This document shows positions 1-10,830 of a DNA stretch of 64,000 bases, in pieces. Position 1 is the first letter of the stretch; each line of letters opens with the position of its first letter. The notes under the pieces are model-generated. The model saw nothing but the letters and a program-made list of their open reading frames with translations. It was not told where the DNA came from and did no database searches. This stretch comes from Chelonoidis abingdonii (lineage: Eukaryota > Chordata > Testudines > Testudinidae): contig NC_133777.1 in assembly GCF_003597395.2 (NCBI RefSeq), positions 58,091,611-58,155,610 on the forward strand, written 5' to 3'. The position numbers and the translations under genes were made by a program.

Positions 1-1435
1 TTTCTTACTATGCTATCCAGAATGTAATATTTAATTTCACAGTAATTTAGTTGGTAAATTGTATTGTGTATTTGTACTGTATTTACCAAACAAAAATCCA
101 CACTATGTAGAACCAGAATAATGGGTGTACTGCATATTCTCTTAAATACCTGCCAGATGTATAGGCAGAAGTTTCTGAGTGCTGCTAATAACTGCAAATG
201 GTCAGATAAGCCAAACATTTGCCTTAAACAGTTGGAAGGCAGGAATTTTGACCCTGGGAAGAGCGGAAGGCAAATCTTGACCATTTTACTTCTGCAAAAA
301 TATTTTTTTTTCCTGAAATAAAGTTGCATCATGTTGAGTTACATCTCACAACACAACAAATGCCTCAGAAATAACTTTCCTTGAAATATGTAGAAGTGGC
401 CCAGGTACCCTGAGAATTAAATATTTTAAACTAGGATGAATGTAGCATTTTGATATCAGAAACTTGCATCTAAATTTAAAATAGTTTTACTGCACAGCTT
501 AATTCTGTGCAGGATTACTAGAGTTTAAATCACCAGTATAGAGAAGATCCTTCACGAAAAGCCCTCTGAAATACAAATATAATGAAGTAAAGATTTCACA
601 CCCTAAAAATCTCTGAATCCGATTTCATTTTTAAATAGCCCTGAGTCCTTGTTTCTTTACTGTAGTCTGAAAGTGCTTCCAGAATTTTAAAAAAATGTGA
701 AGTATACGCCTCAAAGTTTCTACTTTTCCCTCACACTCATTTTAGCACTTTCTAGTATCTAAAGATAATTTAACTTAGGCTTCAAATGGAAGTTACAACC
801 TCGATGCAATTAATTGCAATTTTGAATAAATAGTAGTACAGAAGTTGGGAGTTTTGGTACTGTTGTACCTACATTATAAATAAGAGTCTAATTGTGTGTA
901 TCTCAATCTCTGACAATTACAGCTTACTCTAAAATGCAAAAAGAACATCAGTTATTTATTTTCTTGACAAGCGGTGCTGTTCCTACAATGTGATATTTTT
1001 ATCTTGTCTTACCTTTCTCCACATTGTCAAGTAATTTGCTTCTCCTGGGAGCTTTCCACATATGCATGATGTATCTAATTTCCCCTTCTACTAAATGGTA
1101 AATTATCTGCATAAACTAAGAATGTAATATTTAATGGATTGTTAGCAGAGGTGCATCAAATATGGAGTACATTTTTATATATACTTATACCAGTAACTGA
1201 TGGAAATGCATCACTCTCACCAGTAATTCATATTCCCAATGATCTGTTTATTGTGAAGGAGGTTGGGGAAGGGATGAGTGACATATAAGGAATTAGTTGA
1301 AACGAGGGAATGCTACATATCTGAAAAATCCAAAATTAATTTTCTTACTGTTACCTCTGTTACTTTGGGTCCAGATGGTGATACCCTTGCTGATGCTGAA
1401 TAGTATCTTATGCCATGAGTAATCCTGTGGAACAG
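1..1435. other. Unique AT-rich DNA, no feature seen
   Basis: AT-rich sequence with no recognisable repeat and no exon-like frame. The only long frame (64-321, plus) has no domain character and ends in a T-rich tract. Confidence 0.6.
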
Positions 1436-1581
1436 AGGGTACGTCTACCCAGCATGCTGTGTGTGGGCTAGTCTACAGGAGCTAGTTTGAATCCAAGTAA
1501 CGACAGCAGAGCACAATCCCCAGATTGGGCTAGCAAGCAGATTACTGACCCAGGGGCTGTGCTAGGCTTGTAGAGCCAGTA
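1436..1581. mobile_element. MITE-like fragment of the 'gtctac' type
   Basis: It opens with gggtacgtctacccagca, the same style of terminus (ggg-tatgtctac) seen on the Harbinger-type elements elsewhere in this window, and holds a second gctagtctac. The right end is missing: CR1 sequence begins at about 1582. A truncated non-autonomous DNA transposon is the likeliest reading. Confidence 0.4.
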
Positions 1582-1938
1582 TCAAGCAGAGTGCCCGAAG
1601 GGTCAATCCTGGGGCCGGTTTTGTTCAATATCTTCATTAATGATCTGGAGGATGGTGTGGATTGCACTGTCAGCAAGTTTGCAGATGACACTAAACTGGG
1701 AAGAGTGGTAGATATGCTGGAGGGTAGGGATAGGGTACAGAGGGACCTAGAAAATTAAAAGATTGGGCCAAATGAAGTCTGATGAGGTTCAGCAAGGACA
1801 AGTGCAAAATCCTGCACTTAGGATGGAAGAACCCCATGCACTGCTACAGACTAGGGACCGAATGGCTAGGCAGCAGTTGCAGAAAAGGACCTAGGGGTTA
1901 CAGTGGGAAAGAAGCTGGATATGAGTCAACAGTGTGCC
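1582..1938 (+). mobile_element. CR1 LINE, reverse-transcriptase part (5' piece)
   Basis: This is a 5'-truncated CR1 non-LTR retrotransposon. Translation with frame changes gives [15 protein letters not shown] and the catalytic FADD at 1678-1689 (palm motif C of the reverse transcriptase), then KCKILHLG and MHCYRLG, all typical of CR1 ORF2. Stops and frameshifts make it inactive. It continues after an insertion, at 3005-3620. Confidence 0.9.
1934..1938. repeat. Left 5-bp target-site duplication (gtgcc)
   Basis: gtgcc stands immediately before the LTR-like insert and again at 3005-3009. Removing the insert and one copy restores a continuous CR1 reading (agtgtgcc followed by cttgttgc). Confidence 0.85.
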
Positions 1939-2160
1939 TGTAGTGAAACGATGTGGCTCCCCTCTGCCCCGGAGGAGGAAGAGCCCAGTCGGAGGCTAGG
2001 GAGCTCTGAGTCTGCCCCTCAAAGGGTGAGACGACGACCCGGAACTATAAAGGCCGGCCCTCAGAGCTCAGTAGGAGCCCAGCCGCCGGCGAGAGCAGAC
2101 ATCCCTAGGGGAGCTCGAGACTGGGAAGCTCCTGCGGCCCAAGGCAGCCACCCAGACTGG

Positions 2161-2243
2161 CCAGAGCTACCCTGCGCCCGCTACCCAGAGGAGCTGCCAG
2201 AGCTACCCCATGCCCACTACCCGGAGGAGTTGCCGGACCTGCC
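2161..2243. repeat. 36-bp tandem repeat, about 2.3 copies
   Basis: Units 2161-2196 and 2197-2232 match closely (ccagagctaccctgcg against ccagagctaccccatg), followed by a partial third copy. The unit is in phase with codons. Confidence 0.8.
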
Positions 2244-2518
2244 AACCAATTGCTGCAGAGGCCGATGCCAGAACACAGATAGGGCCCGAGGGGGAGTGTG
2301 GAAGTGGTCTGGGGGCAGCTGACCCCCATCTGGCTGCAACATTACCAGAGCCTATGTCAGTGTGTTGCGGCCAGGATCCCCACTGACTAAGCAGCGGATC
2401 TTCAGCCGCTGCTAGGGCCCCGGGCTGGGACGCAGTGGAGTGGGAGGGCCTACATCCCCCCTGTCACCCAGCTCCAGGGTGGCAGACTCCCCCTCTTCCT
2501 GGCCTGAGGAGGCCAAAG

Positions 2519-2861
2519 CCTATTATTACTGTTCAGCCCTGCCTGAGGGCCTGAGCACTCTGACTCAGCGTTTGTTGCCCCACTTGGACCCAGGGCCAGG
2601 CTTAAACTATCATTACCGCTCAGCCCTGCCTGAGGACCTGAGTACCCTGACTCAGTGTTTGTTGCCCCGTCCTGACCTAGGGCTGGAGCTCATAACTATT
2701 GTTACAGCTCATCCTGCCTGAGGACCTGAGCCTCCTGACCCAGTGGTTGTTGCCTGCCCTGACCTAGGGCTGGGCTCATAACTGTTGTTACGGCTCAGTC
2801 CTGCCTGAGGGCCTGAGCCTCCTGACCCAGTGGTTGTTGCCCTGCCAGAGCCAGGGCCAGA
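2519..2861. repeat. ~86-bp tandem repeat, 4 copies, in the LTR-type insert
   Basis: Four diverged units share a core like cagccctgcctgag, with starts at 2534, 2621, 2705 and 2791 (spacing 87, 84, 86), each followed by ctgactcag or ctgacccag and then a gttgttgcc-type core. The unit length is not strictly a multiple of three and stops occur, so coding is unlikely. Confidence 0.85.
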
Positions 2862-3004
2862 CGTAACCACAGTGCAGCCGACTACCACGGGGGCTACCGA
2901 GGGAGACCTCCGGCCAGACTATTTCCCTGGACCCATCAGTGTGTAGTGAGTCGGCGTGGCTCCCCTCAGCCCACAGAGGGTCGGCCCCAGTGAAGTCTTG
3001 TACA

Positions 3005-3620
3005 GTGCCCTTGTTGCAAAGCTAACGGCACTTTGGGCTGTTATAAGTAAAAGCATTACCAGTATGATCGAGGGACATGATCATTCCCCTCTATTCGGCA
3101 TTGATGAGACTCATCCTGAGTATGTGTCCAGTTTTGGGCCCCACACTACAAGAGGATGTGGAAAAATTGGAAAAGAGTCCAGCGGAGGGAACAAAAATGT
3201 TTAGGGGTTGGAGCACATGATTGTGAGGAGAGGCTGAGGGAACTGGGATTTTTAGTCTGCAAAAGAGAGAATGAGGGGATTTGAGAGCTGCTTTCAACTA
3301 CCTGAAGGGGGGTTCCAAAAGGATGGATCTAGGCTGTTCTCAGTGGTACCAGATGACAGAACAAGAAGTAATGGTCTCAAGTTGCAGTGGGGGAGGTTTA
3401 GGTTGGATATTAGGAAAAGCTTTTTCACTAGGAGGGTGGTGAAGCACTGGAATGGGTTACCTAGGGAGGCGGTGGAATCTCCTTAGAGGTTTTTAAGGTC
3501 AGGCTTGACAAAGCCCTGGCTAGGATGATTTAGTTGGAGAATGGTCCTGCTTTGAGCAGGGGGTTGGACTAGATGACCTCCTGAGGTCCCCTCCAACCCT
3601 GATATTTTATGATTCTGTGA
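3005..3620 (+). mobile_element. CR1 LINE, C-terminus and 3' end
   Basis: This continues the CR1 copy after the LTR insertion. It encodes, with breaks, IIPLYSAL and, in an open frame at 3271-3486, RLFSVVPDDRTRSNG and RKSFFTRRVVKHWNGLPREA, the conserved C-terminus of CR1 ORF2. The 3' end is diagnostic: ggttggactagatgacctcc, caaccctgat and a terminal gattctgtga, the short 3' repeat of CR1. It is a dead 5'-truncated copy in plus orientation. Confidence 0.93.
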
Positions 3621-4499
3621 ACTTGCACTGAAGCCCATGCTGTGCTGTGTTTACTATTATTGTTGACTGCACTATCTAGAGTCAAGCTTTTCCTTCTGAC
3701 CTCAGTGAAAGACTGGTTGGTACTATTCCAAGACAATAAGATATTGCAGTCTGGCCAATAGGGATCCGTTAATCCATGGATACATCTTTTGGATGTAAAA
3801 TACCTTCCTCAGGAATGGAAATAGAGTCCACCTTAAAATGGTCCCAGTGGCATCACTGATTATCAGTCTGAACCTAAAGCTGCTTCCCTTTAAGCCAAAG
3901 TCAAAACTTCAATGAGTGCAAATTCTCATTGCCTTTAGTGGATTTGGAAGCAGGATTTGGCCCAGAGCTCAGAGCCTCTAATTTCAAAGATGTTGCTGCA
4001 ACTTTTCTTCAGGAAGGGGATGACGTGAACAGAAATATAGAATGTAGGAAGTGTAAACATAAAGCCCAGAACTACATTGTTACTGATTTCTGCTTCATCA
4101 TTAGGGCAAACACACGGAGAATGAATTTCCATATTTCATAAATTTGAGGCCTGCTGACCCATCACTATTTGATTTCTACATCTGTGTCTTCACTTTGGAA
4201 TGAATCCTTTACAGTGTATTACTACAGTGTTCATTATTATTTTAATCCAAAAATATGTACTGACTTCAGTGAGAGGATTAGTTCAGTTTATATTTTGTGA
4301 AGGGCTGTAAAACTGGCAGAATTAATTATTTTAGCACAATAGATAGCTGGTAGAGCTGAGCAAATAATTTGCAGTGAATTATCATTCACACTTTTTTTCA
4401 CTAAAGACAACTTAATGATTTCTTAAATGTATTTGATTTTTAAAATTATTTACCACATAATTTGGGCAAATAATTGTTGTTCTGTAAATTATTTAAAAG
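3621..4499. other. Unique DNA, no feature seen
   Basis: No repeat or exon recognised. The two opposed short frames near 3930-4140 have no domain character. Confidence 0.5.
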
Positions 4500-4615
4500 C
4501 AGTATCAGAGGGAGATGCGTCTGAAGAAGTGGGGGGTTTTTCTCCACAAAAGCTTATGCCCAAATAAATCTGCTAGTCTTTAAGGTGCCACCGGACTCCT
4601 TGTTGTTTTTTGTTT
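4500..4615 (+). repeat. SINE-like repeat, family B
   Basis: It reads agtatcagaggga, then tctgaagaagtgggg, cacaaaagcttatgccc, aaataaatctgctagtcttt, aaggtgccaccggactcctt. A copy in reverse orientation lies at 24421-24500. It is an abundant turtle repeat whose superfamily I cannot name with confidence. Confidence 0.7.
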
Positions 4616-4927
4616 AAAAACCGGTAGCTGTGTTTGGTATTCAAAGTTCAGGCTATGTTGGTTGATTTTGATTGAACAAAGATCACCTGGTACAATTCTG
4701 CCCCCTTCTTGGATTTGTGTAACTTTCAGAATCAGATTTCTAATATGAATTCTTTCATTCATGATTATAAAGTTGACATTCCGTGATTGTTCTCCAGTGT
4801 GTTAAGTGTGCCATGCACATTCCTGTCAGTAAACTCATTTGCTGAAATATTAGCTGAAAGGAAAAACAAATGGGGGAGTAAAACCAAAGAATACGCACAT
4901 AATCAAATAAGTATTTAATATCGTTTG
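4616..4927. other. Unique DNA, no feature seen
   Basis: Nothing recognised. A minus-strand frame at 4580-4762 overlaps the family B repeat and is chance. Confidence 0.5.
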
Positions 4928-5060
4928 TATTATAATAGTGCCTAGAGGCCTCAGCCAAGATCAGAGCCCCATTGTATTAGGCAATGCACAAGTAGTAGTG
5001 CTGTGTACAATGTACAAAATTATAGACAGTCTCTGCCACCAAACATTTATAATCTGAAGA
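4928..5060 (+). repeat. Ancient interspersed repeat, family D
   Basis: It reads agtgcctagaggcctcagcc, ccccattgtattaggcaatg, gacagtctctgcc, ataatctgaagagaca. The same pattern recurs near 48262, 51020 and 52262. This resembles an old amniote SINE or LINE end, exact class unknown. Confidence 0.6.
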
Positions 5061-5084
5061 GACACAAGATGGAAGGGGAAACAA

Positions 5085-5215
5085 TTACTCAAAGGAATGT
5101 GACCTTACACAAGTTACTTCACAACAGGTTAGTGTCTAACCCAGGAGTAGAACTGGGGTGTTCTGATTTCTAGTGCAATGCCTTAGCTGCTGGCTCACAT
5201 TGCCTTTAGACACTA
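5085..5215 (+). repeat. MIR-type SINE, diverged
   Basis: The order matches the MIR core and tail: gtgaccttacacaagttact, then taacccaggagtagaactgg, then gccttagctgctggctcaca. It is strongly diverged. Confidence 0.5.
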
Positions 5216-6408
5216 TTCACAACTTCTTTGGTGACAGTCACCCTAGTCTAATTGCTTATATTGGCAGCACCTAGGAATGTGAATATGATGGTATTCTGAA
5301 TGCTGTCTGTGAACCTGAACACCATGGACATGTCAGGAAGGCGGAAAGGACATAGCAATGTGCATGAGTATCTACATTCCATGGAAAGAAAGATCTAAAT
5401 TTAGGTCTGTAATAGCTTTAACATATAAGGGTCACATATGCCTGATGCAAGAATCATATACAAAATATGAAAGAATGTTCTCACAGTTTCCTTGCATTAA
5501 AGCTTGAATAATTCATCCTTACTTCATCCATGTATTATCCTTGCACTTTTCCTAGTGTTGGGACCAATCCAGATTTTGTCTATGCTAAAGTTGCACATGT
5601 TTGCTGAAGTATTTAGCATTAGACAAACCATAACCACAAGTATCTGGGGGATAAAATCACTCATTAGAAGAACAGAACACAACTGGCCTGCATATACAAA
5701 CCTATAACGTAATCCATCTCCTTTCAGCATACACACTTTCATTCAGGATGTGACATCTCTGACAGCTGGATGTCAACTATTTAACTACACATTCAACTGC
5801 TAGCTGTGGGCCACCTGTCTACTTATATTTATATACAAAATTCAGGTGTCATAGCAATTGGGAAACCTATCCAAGTTTCTGCATAATTCAGAAGAAAAAA
5901 TGCAACTAAACCTCTAATTAGGACAACAGGCTGTCTGCCTCCTGTTCATAGCGGGAAAAGTGTTCTCTGAAACTTTTAGCCAAGCTATTCCTTCACTAAG
6001 ACACAGGGCTAAATACAGCCCTGGTGTAAATGGGTACAACTCAACTGACATCCCAATTGTGTCTGAAGGGGAGGTCCTACTTAAGCAGTTGCATGAGGCT
6101 ATATGGAGGTTCAATCCCAGCAGAGGTCCCAGACCAAGTTTTCTGAATCCTATCTGGAAAAGCCTCCCTGAGAACATACAGAAATGATGACTGTGACATT
6201 CCCTAGTGTACAATCAGGACTGGCTTTTACACTGCTTCACTGTGAGAGCAACCACTCCTGGCCTTGCTCTCACACAGCCTCTATCATATAAATTACTCCC
6301 GACTGAGTTATATGAGTGCTTCTATCCAGCCGCTCCTGAATTATATTTATCTGCTTACCTTAGAACACCTGCTGAGCTTCTGTCTGGCATCACAACCTCT
6401 GCACCTTT
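5216..6408. other. Unique DNA, no clear feature
   Basis: No identifiable element. Around 5990-6040 there is tacagccctggtgtaaatgg, possibly a remnant of the gtgtaaat-type MITEs, but too short to call. The frames on both strands at 5914-6213 have no domain. Confidence 0.45.
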
Positions 6409-6512
6409 CTAAGGCTCCAGTCCTGCAAAATACTGAGAGCCGCCTGCAAGTTGCTTAGCATCCTTCAAGTCAATAAGAGTTAAAGTGCCCACCAGGATCA
6501 GGCCTTAAGTGA
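6409..6512. mobile_element. Short foldback MITE
   Basis: It is bounded by taaggctccagtcctg on the left and caggatcaggcctta on the right, which are imperfect inverted repeats. The interior cttcaagtcaataagagtta is the degenerate centre typical of reptile foldback MITEs. A taa trinucleotide on both sides fits a TWA target duplication. Confidence 0.5.
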
Positions 6513-7054
6513 CTTTCTCAAATAAGATTTATGGCTTCCAACAAATATTGCTAATGCCCTAATCTCCAATAACATCATGAGCCCAGTCCTTCAAGGTCAT
6601 GAGCACTTCCTGTGAGGTACTGTGTTCTCTACATCTAACAGGGTTGGTTCCTAATATATCAGACTTTAAATTTTTGATCCAGTTCCCTGAAGGAATTCTG
6701 GAATCTCATTCATTAGTTCAGATTTTTTCTGCCTTCTGTCTAGTTTTCTGAAATATTAGCTGCTAATCAATTCTATTTTTATACAAATGTGTGGCAGCTG
6801 TAGCTCTCAAATTATGATTGCTATCAGATCTTTCAATTCCAGCCTGCTTACTCAGGCTCCCTACAGTCTTACACAATTGATTAATTCTAATATGTGCATC
6901 CCTGAACATTCACTTAATTTAATAACCTTAAAAGGCTTCAGGTACTGCATGGATGAGATTATGGTGTAGAGAGGAAGGATTTAGGTTTATTAGAACCTAG
7001 GGAACCTTTTGGGGAAGGGGTAACCTATACAGGAGGGAGGCATCCGAGTACCTT
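6513..7054. other. Unique DNA, no feature seen
   Basis: AT-rich with no element recognised. Confidence 0.5.
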
Positions 7055-7180
7055 TCCCAGACCTGAAGAAGAGTTCTGTATAGCTCAGAATTGGTCCAAT
7101 AAAAATATATTATCTCACTCACCTTGTCTCTCTCTAATATCCTGAGACTGACATGGCTGCAACACCACTTGCATATTAGC
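7055..7180 (+). repeat. SINE-like repeat, family C
   Basis: It reads ctgaagaagagttctgtata, ttggtccaataaaaatatat, tctctctaatatcctgagac, tgacatggctgcaacac. It is organised like families A and B: a gaagaag start, a central agtct/ggtcc part, and an end resembling actaacacggctac. Confidence 0.55.
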
Positions 7181-7313
7181 CAAGGTAGTCAGGGATGCAA
7201 CCCTATGGGGTGACCCTAAATCTCTGACTACTCAAATTCAGGAGAGCAAGACCAGATGGATTATTCCACAACTGCCCTGTTCTCTACACTCCTCCTGAAG
7301 CTTTGATATGGGC

Positions 7314-7370
7314 TGCAGTCAGAAGACAGGATACTGGGTAAGATGGACCATGGTCTAATCCAGTATGCCT
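7314..7370 (+). repeat. Fragment of the 'aagacaggatactggg' repeat
   Basis: gtcagaagacaggatactgg and gatggaccatggtctaatcc match the end of the repeat at 41556-41788. It is a short 3' fragment. Confidence 0.6.
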
Positions 7371-8085
7371 ACTCATCACCCTTTTGTAATTGGGTATCAC
7401 TTCTAAGGCCTGATACTGCAGGTCTCTCTTGGGCTTGGGAGATATCTGGCTCAAATAGCGCTTTATCCTCTCTGATACTCACTTCAGGGGTATCTAGCTC
7501 ATTCAACAAACTGCATGGGGACTTTGGTCATGGTGACACAAAGCTAAGGATTGTTGGAGGATTTTTCTACTGTCAACTCTGCATAGGAGCCACAGAATCA
7601 CAGCAAGCCCTTGAGGTGATGAGGAGGAGGCTTGTGCTCATGTGAGACTACCTGAGCTCTGGGGAGAAAGTGTGTTGTGTGAAATGATAATCTGGCCAGT
7701 GAAGAGGGGAAAGGGTCATTTAATGTGACTTCTGTGCCTAGAGGGTAGTCTGAGGGAATTCAGTGCCTCTGGTCCATTAGAGGTGAGACTGCCCCAGCAT
7801 GAGCCAGTGGTGAAGTAGGATTGAGGAGGAGGTGTCCAGAGGAGGGGAGTTAATCTCAGTGAGGGTCACCAACTACACACACAGTTGGGGTTGAACATTC
7901 AGCAGTCCTCTAAGGTGGATCTGCCCTTTGGAAATCAACAAACCAGGTGCTGCTGGTGGGAGGCATAGAACCAGAAGGAACAGGGAAGGAGAGACTCCTC
8001 CACGTGGCTGTAGGTGGGGAAGTTCAGCTATAAGGGAAAGTTAACCCTATTTACAATTGAGTCCAACAACTTTTGTCATGTAGTG
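7371..8085. other. Unique purine-rich DNA, no feature seen
   Basis: It is G/A-rich, for example around 7600-7860. The plus frame at 7343-7645 has no recognised domain. Confidence 0.5.
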
Positions 8086-8530
8086 GGTTTGACAGAATTG
8101 TACTGCTGAGCATTCAACCTGAACCGAAGAAGAAGCCAGAATTTACAAATGTACATTGCCAAAGAGCCACAGTAATACGTCAGCAGCCCATCAGCTCCCC
8201 CCACCCCCAACTCCAAGTGCCTCCTGCCCATTGACAGCCCCGCCGACCAGTGCCTCCCCCTCCCTCCCCACTGTTTCATGGCGTGCAGGAGGCTGAGGAG
8301 TGTGCAGGAGGCTGAGGAGGAGGAGCGAGGGCACGGCAGGCTCAGGGGAAGAGGTGTGGAATGGAGGCCAGGCCTGTGACAGAGCCAGGGGTTGGGCAGT
8401 GAGCACCCCTGGGCACATTGGAAAGTTGGCGCCTGTCGCTCCAGCCCTAGAGTCGGTGCCTATACAAGGAGCCACATATTAATGTCTGAAGAGCCACATG
8501 TGGATCTGGAGCCACAAGTTGGCCACCCCT
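8086..8530. mobile_element. hAT-like non-autonomous element
   Basis: The right end gccacaagttggccacccct and the interior (gccaaagagccacagtaata, agcccatcagctcccccc, gtgcaggaggctgaggag) match a turtle element I recognise by its ggttggccacccct end. The left end is eroded. The flanks catgtagt (8078-8085) and catgtaag (8531-8538) could be a diverged 8-bp target duplication. GC-rich frames on both strands here are composition artefacts. Confidence 0.55.
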
Positions 8531-8538
8531 CATGTAAG

Positions 8539-8650
8539 GCCCTAAGTGACTGCCCAGGGTCATCCAGAAAGCCTATGGCAGAACAGGCACTTGAACCCAG
8601 GTATCCCAATGCTTAGGCTAATTGCCAAACCACTGGACCATCTCCTCGTT
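8539..8650 (+). repeat. MIR SINE
   Basis: It is a clear MIR core and tail: aagtgactgcccagggtcat, cagaacaggcacttgaaccc, aaccactggaccatctcc. Confidence 0.75.
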
Positions 8651-10134
8651 ATTGCTATTATTACCATTCCTCTAATCTTATTCTGCAGTTCATAAGTAGA
8701 ATGGTCCCAAATTAAACAATATCTCCAGGCTCTCAGAGCTAATATTTTTACATGTCAATGACTAATATATATTTCTTATGCCCAACATGAAAACTTTTTT
8801 TTTTTTTGCCACTGAACTAGCTATGAACTTCCTAAAGTTTCGTCATTGAGGGGAATGATTTTTAGAAGTCTAGCAAATATACTGAATCCTAAACTGGAAA
8901 TGCTGCTCCGTGAACAAAATAATTAATTTTTGCTGTTTAAAACTAATGCTGAAGTGCTGCTGGTGCATATGATGGCACAGAATGCAATTATAGAAGAATT
9001 GCTTCTGTAAAAGTATTTCGGGTAAAGTTGTATGTTAAATGTTTCCTTACACAAAGGAAACCCATGAATGATGAATCTAAAATTCTTGGATTTATGATAA
9101 CATGATATAGGAGGATTTATCTGTATAAAACGTGTCACCTAGTTTTAGGTATAGAAATGGTTAATCAAATTTGCTCCTTTTTTTAAGGAAAATTACTTCT
9201 ACTAAATGTAGAAATGGTCACAAAAGGGGGATTGATTTCAGATGTGGAGTACATTTAGCCTAGCAATTCTTGCCTAGATTGGAGAGTTAGCATTTGTATG
9301 CAGAATCGATGGTGCAGATGTGTTATAAATGGTTCTCAGAAGATTTTGTCCAAAATGGTGACAATAGACTGAAATTATCTCTTGTCTGGAGATTGTTGCC
9401 ATTCGGAGAGAGACTCTTATGAGCATGGCTGTTTCCCTCAGTGCTCTGGTTAATATTTAACCGCATCTTGACTGGAACCAGGAACTTAAAGAGTCTTCTA
9501 GTTTGCGAGCTGACCAAAACCAAAAGCTTAGATTCTGCTCCAGGCGTTCAAATAAAATCTAAACCCACTTTCTTCATCCGCAAACGGATTCCAGATCTAT
9601 AGTTCTGGGTTTGGCCCATCTCTAACTCAGTATTTACATATTAACCTTACAAGGTAGAAATAGTTTGACAGAGTGTACAAGCATTAATTATGTACAAATA
9701 AAGAGCTGGCTTTTTCCCAGGGAGAACGTAAATTAACTTTGACAGTCAAATTTACTCTTTCCCAAGGGAAAAAAAATCAGTGTTCTGATTAAACTGCAGA
9801 GACCGCAAATTGCTATAAATCCAGTGAAATACAGTGTGTCAGGCTTCATGTAATAATAGATTCTATACAGTAATTGTATGCAATCATCAGAATGTGATCT
9901 TTAACTGTAGCTTGGTATTAAATAAAGAAAAATAGAAAAATGCTGGATTTGAATTCCCAGGAGAATCACTCAAAATATCAGCATTTACTGGCTCTTCATC
10001 CCTGATGTGGTGGAGAATATCCATCAGAAAGGCTTAGTCCTAGCCATCTACTTGTTTGAATGTTTTCAGATATGATACGAACAATCTGTGAAATTTGACT
10101 GACTACAGCATCTTACAAATAGGAAAAGTAGTCT
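8651..10134. other. Unique AT-rich DNA
   Basis: No repeat or exon recognised apart from the hairpin at 9714-9769, listed separately. Confidence 0.5.
9714..9769. other. Imperfect hairpin
   Basis: The left arm tcccagggagaacgtaaatt and the right arm aatttactctttcccaaggg are inverted copies with roughly 16 of 20 pairs, separated by about 14 bases. The size is compatible with a structured RNA or a tiny MITE. No further support. Confidence 0.35.
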
Positions 10135-10230
10135 ACAAAACCTTAGTTAAGTCACTTAATCTCTCTGTACTTTGTTTTTTCACTCTCTAAAATGGATTCA
10201 TAATGATAAGCTGTTTGCAGGAAGTTGTAA
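10135..10230 (-). repeat. MIR-type SINE fragment
   Basis: agtcacttaatctctctgta, then ttttcactctctaaaatgga and cataatgataagctgtttgc, follow the MIR middle section. Confidence 0.5.
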
Positions 10231-10830
10231 AGTTTACGACCCTAATATTTGTGGGGTATTCTGATACTAGAATCAGAAGAAGTGTAGAAACTACTGCAAA
10301 TAAGAAAACAAACTAAAGTGATTTTAACTGGGAAAATAGGATTGTGTGTGTGTGAAAATTTCCTTAAGACAATTCTAGAAGTTTATGCAGCTCTAAGCAT
10401 AACACATAAGCCAACATTTTCCCCTGGAGCTATAATTTACATCAGATAAGGATATCTCTTCCTGCCCAATGTTTTCAAGAGGAGCTGGACTTACGTATCT
10501 GAGGGCAGAATTTGGCCCACAGTCATTTTTCCTTCAGGGCCTACTTATGGCATTTGTCTGCTGGCACAAACAGAGGGCAATGCAAAGTTGCCCACTCCCT
10601 GGAGGGCTTAGGGAGGGATTTTGCTTCGGGTACTGTGCCTGCTCTCATTGGTGCCATTGAAGGCATGTGAAAAGAGTAGGGATGCTGCCATGGCACCTCC
10701 TCCTCTCCCACTTTGGGATACTACAAAGGAGCAGTCTTTTTACTCTCCTGAGTAAGCACAGGGGCTGTGCTTGTGATACGCCCTTGGAGGGGCCATGCAT
10801 GTGGGCTTCCTGCAGGATTCAGGCATTGAT
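10231..10830. other. Unique DNA, no feature seen
   Basis: The plus frame at 10469-10660 has no domain. Nothing else recognised. Confidence 0.5.

Larger units (their letters stand above)
1903..2322 (+). other. Open frame across CR1 and LTR-type insert, probably not a gene
   Basis: The 139-codon frame begins with an ATG in CR1 sequence (MGKKLDMSQQC) and runs into the insert. Its product is Pro/Glu/Arg-rich and includes a 12-residue tandem repeat, PELPCARYPEEL then PELPHAHYPEEL. The frame is open because of GC-rich composition and the 36-bp repeat unit, which is a multiple of three. I recognise no domain. Transposon-derived and probably untranslated. Confidence 0.4.
1939..3004. mobile_element. 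LTR-type insertion (solo LTR or miniature LTR element) inside CR1
   Basis: A 1066-bp, GC-rich insert begins TG (tgtagtgaaacg), ends CA (cttgtaca) and is flanked by perfect 5-bp duplications, as expected for integrase-mediated LTR insertions of Gypsy or ERV type. A TATA-like tataaa lies at 2046-2051. The first ~54 bases recur in diverged form at 2942-3004 (tgtagtgagtcggcgtggct), so the ends look like short direct repeats. Inside are two tandem arrays (36-bp and ~86-bp units). No gag, protease or reverse transcriptase is visible. It is either a solo LTR with internal duplication or a terminal-repeat element in miniature, and I cannot decide which. Confidence 0.75.

Noticed and set aside
2519..2861. 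Tandem array considered as a CRISPR-like array
   Set aside because: The ~86-bp units are adjacent, without unique spacers, and lie in a eukaryotic LTR-type element.
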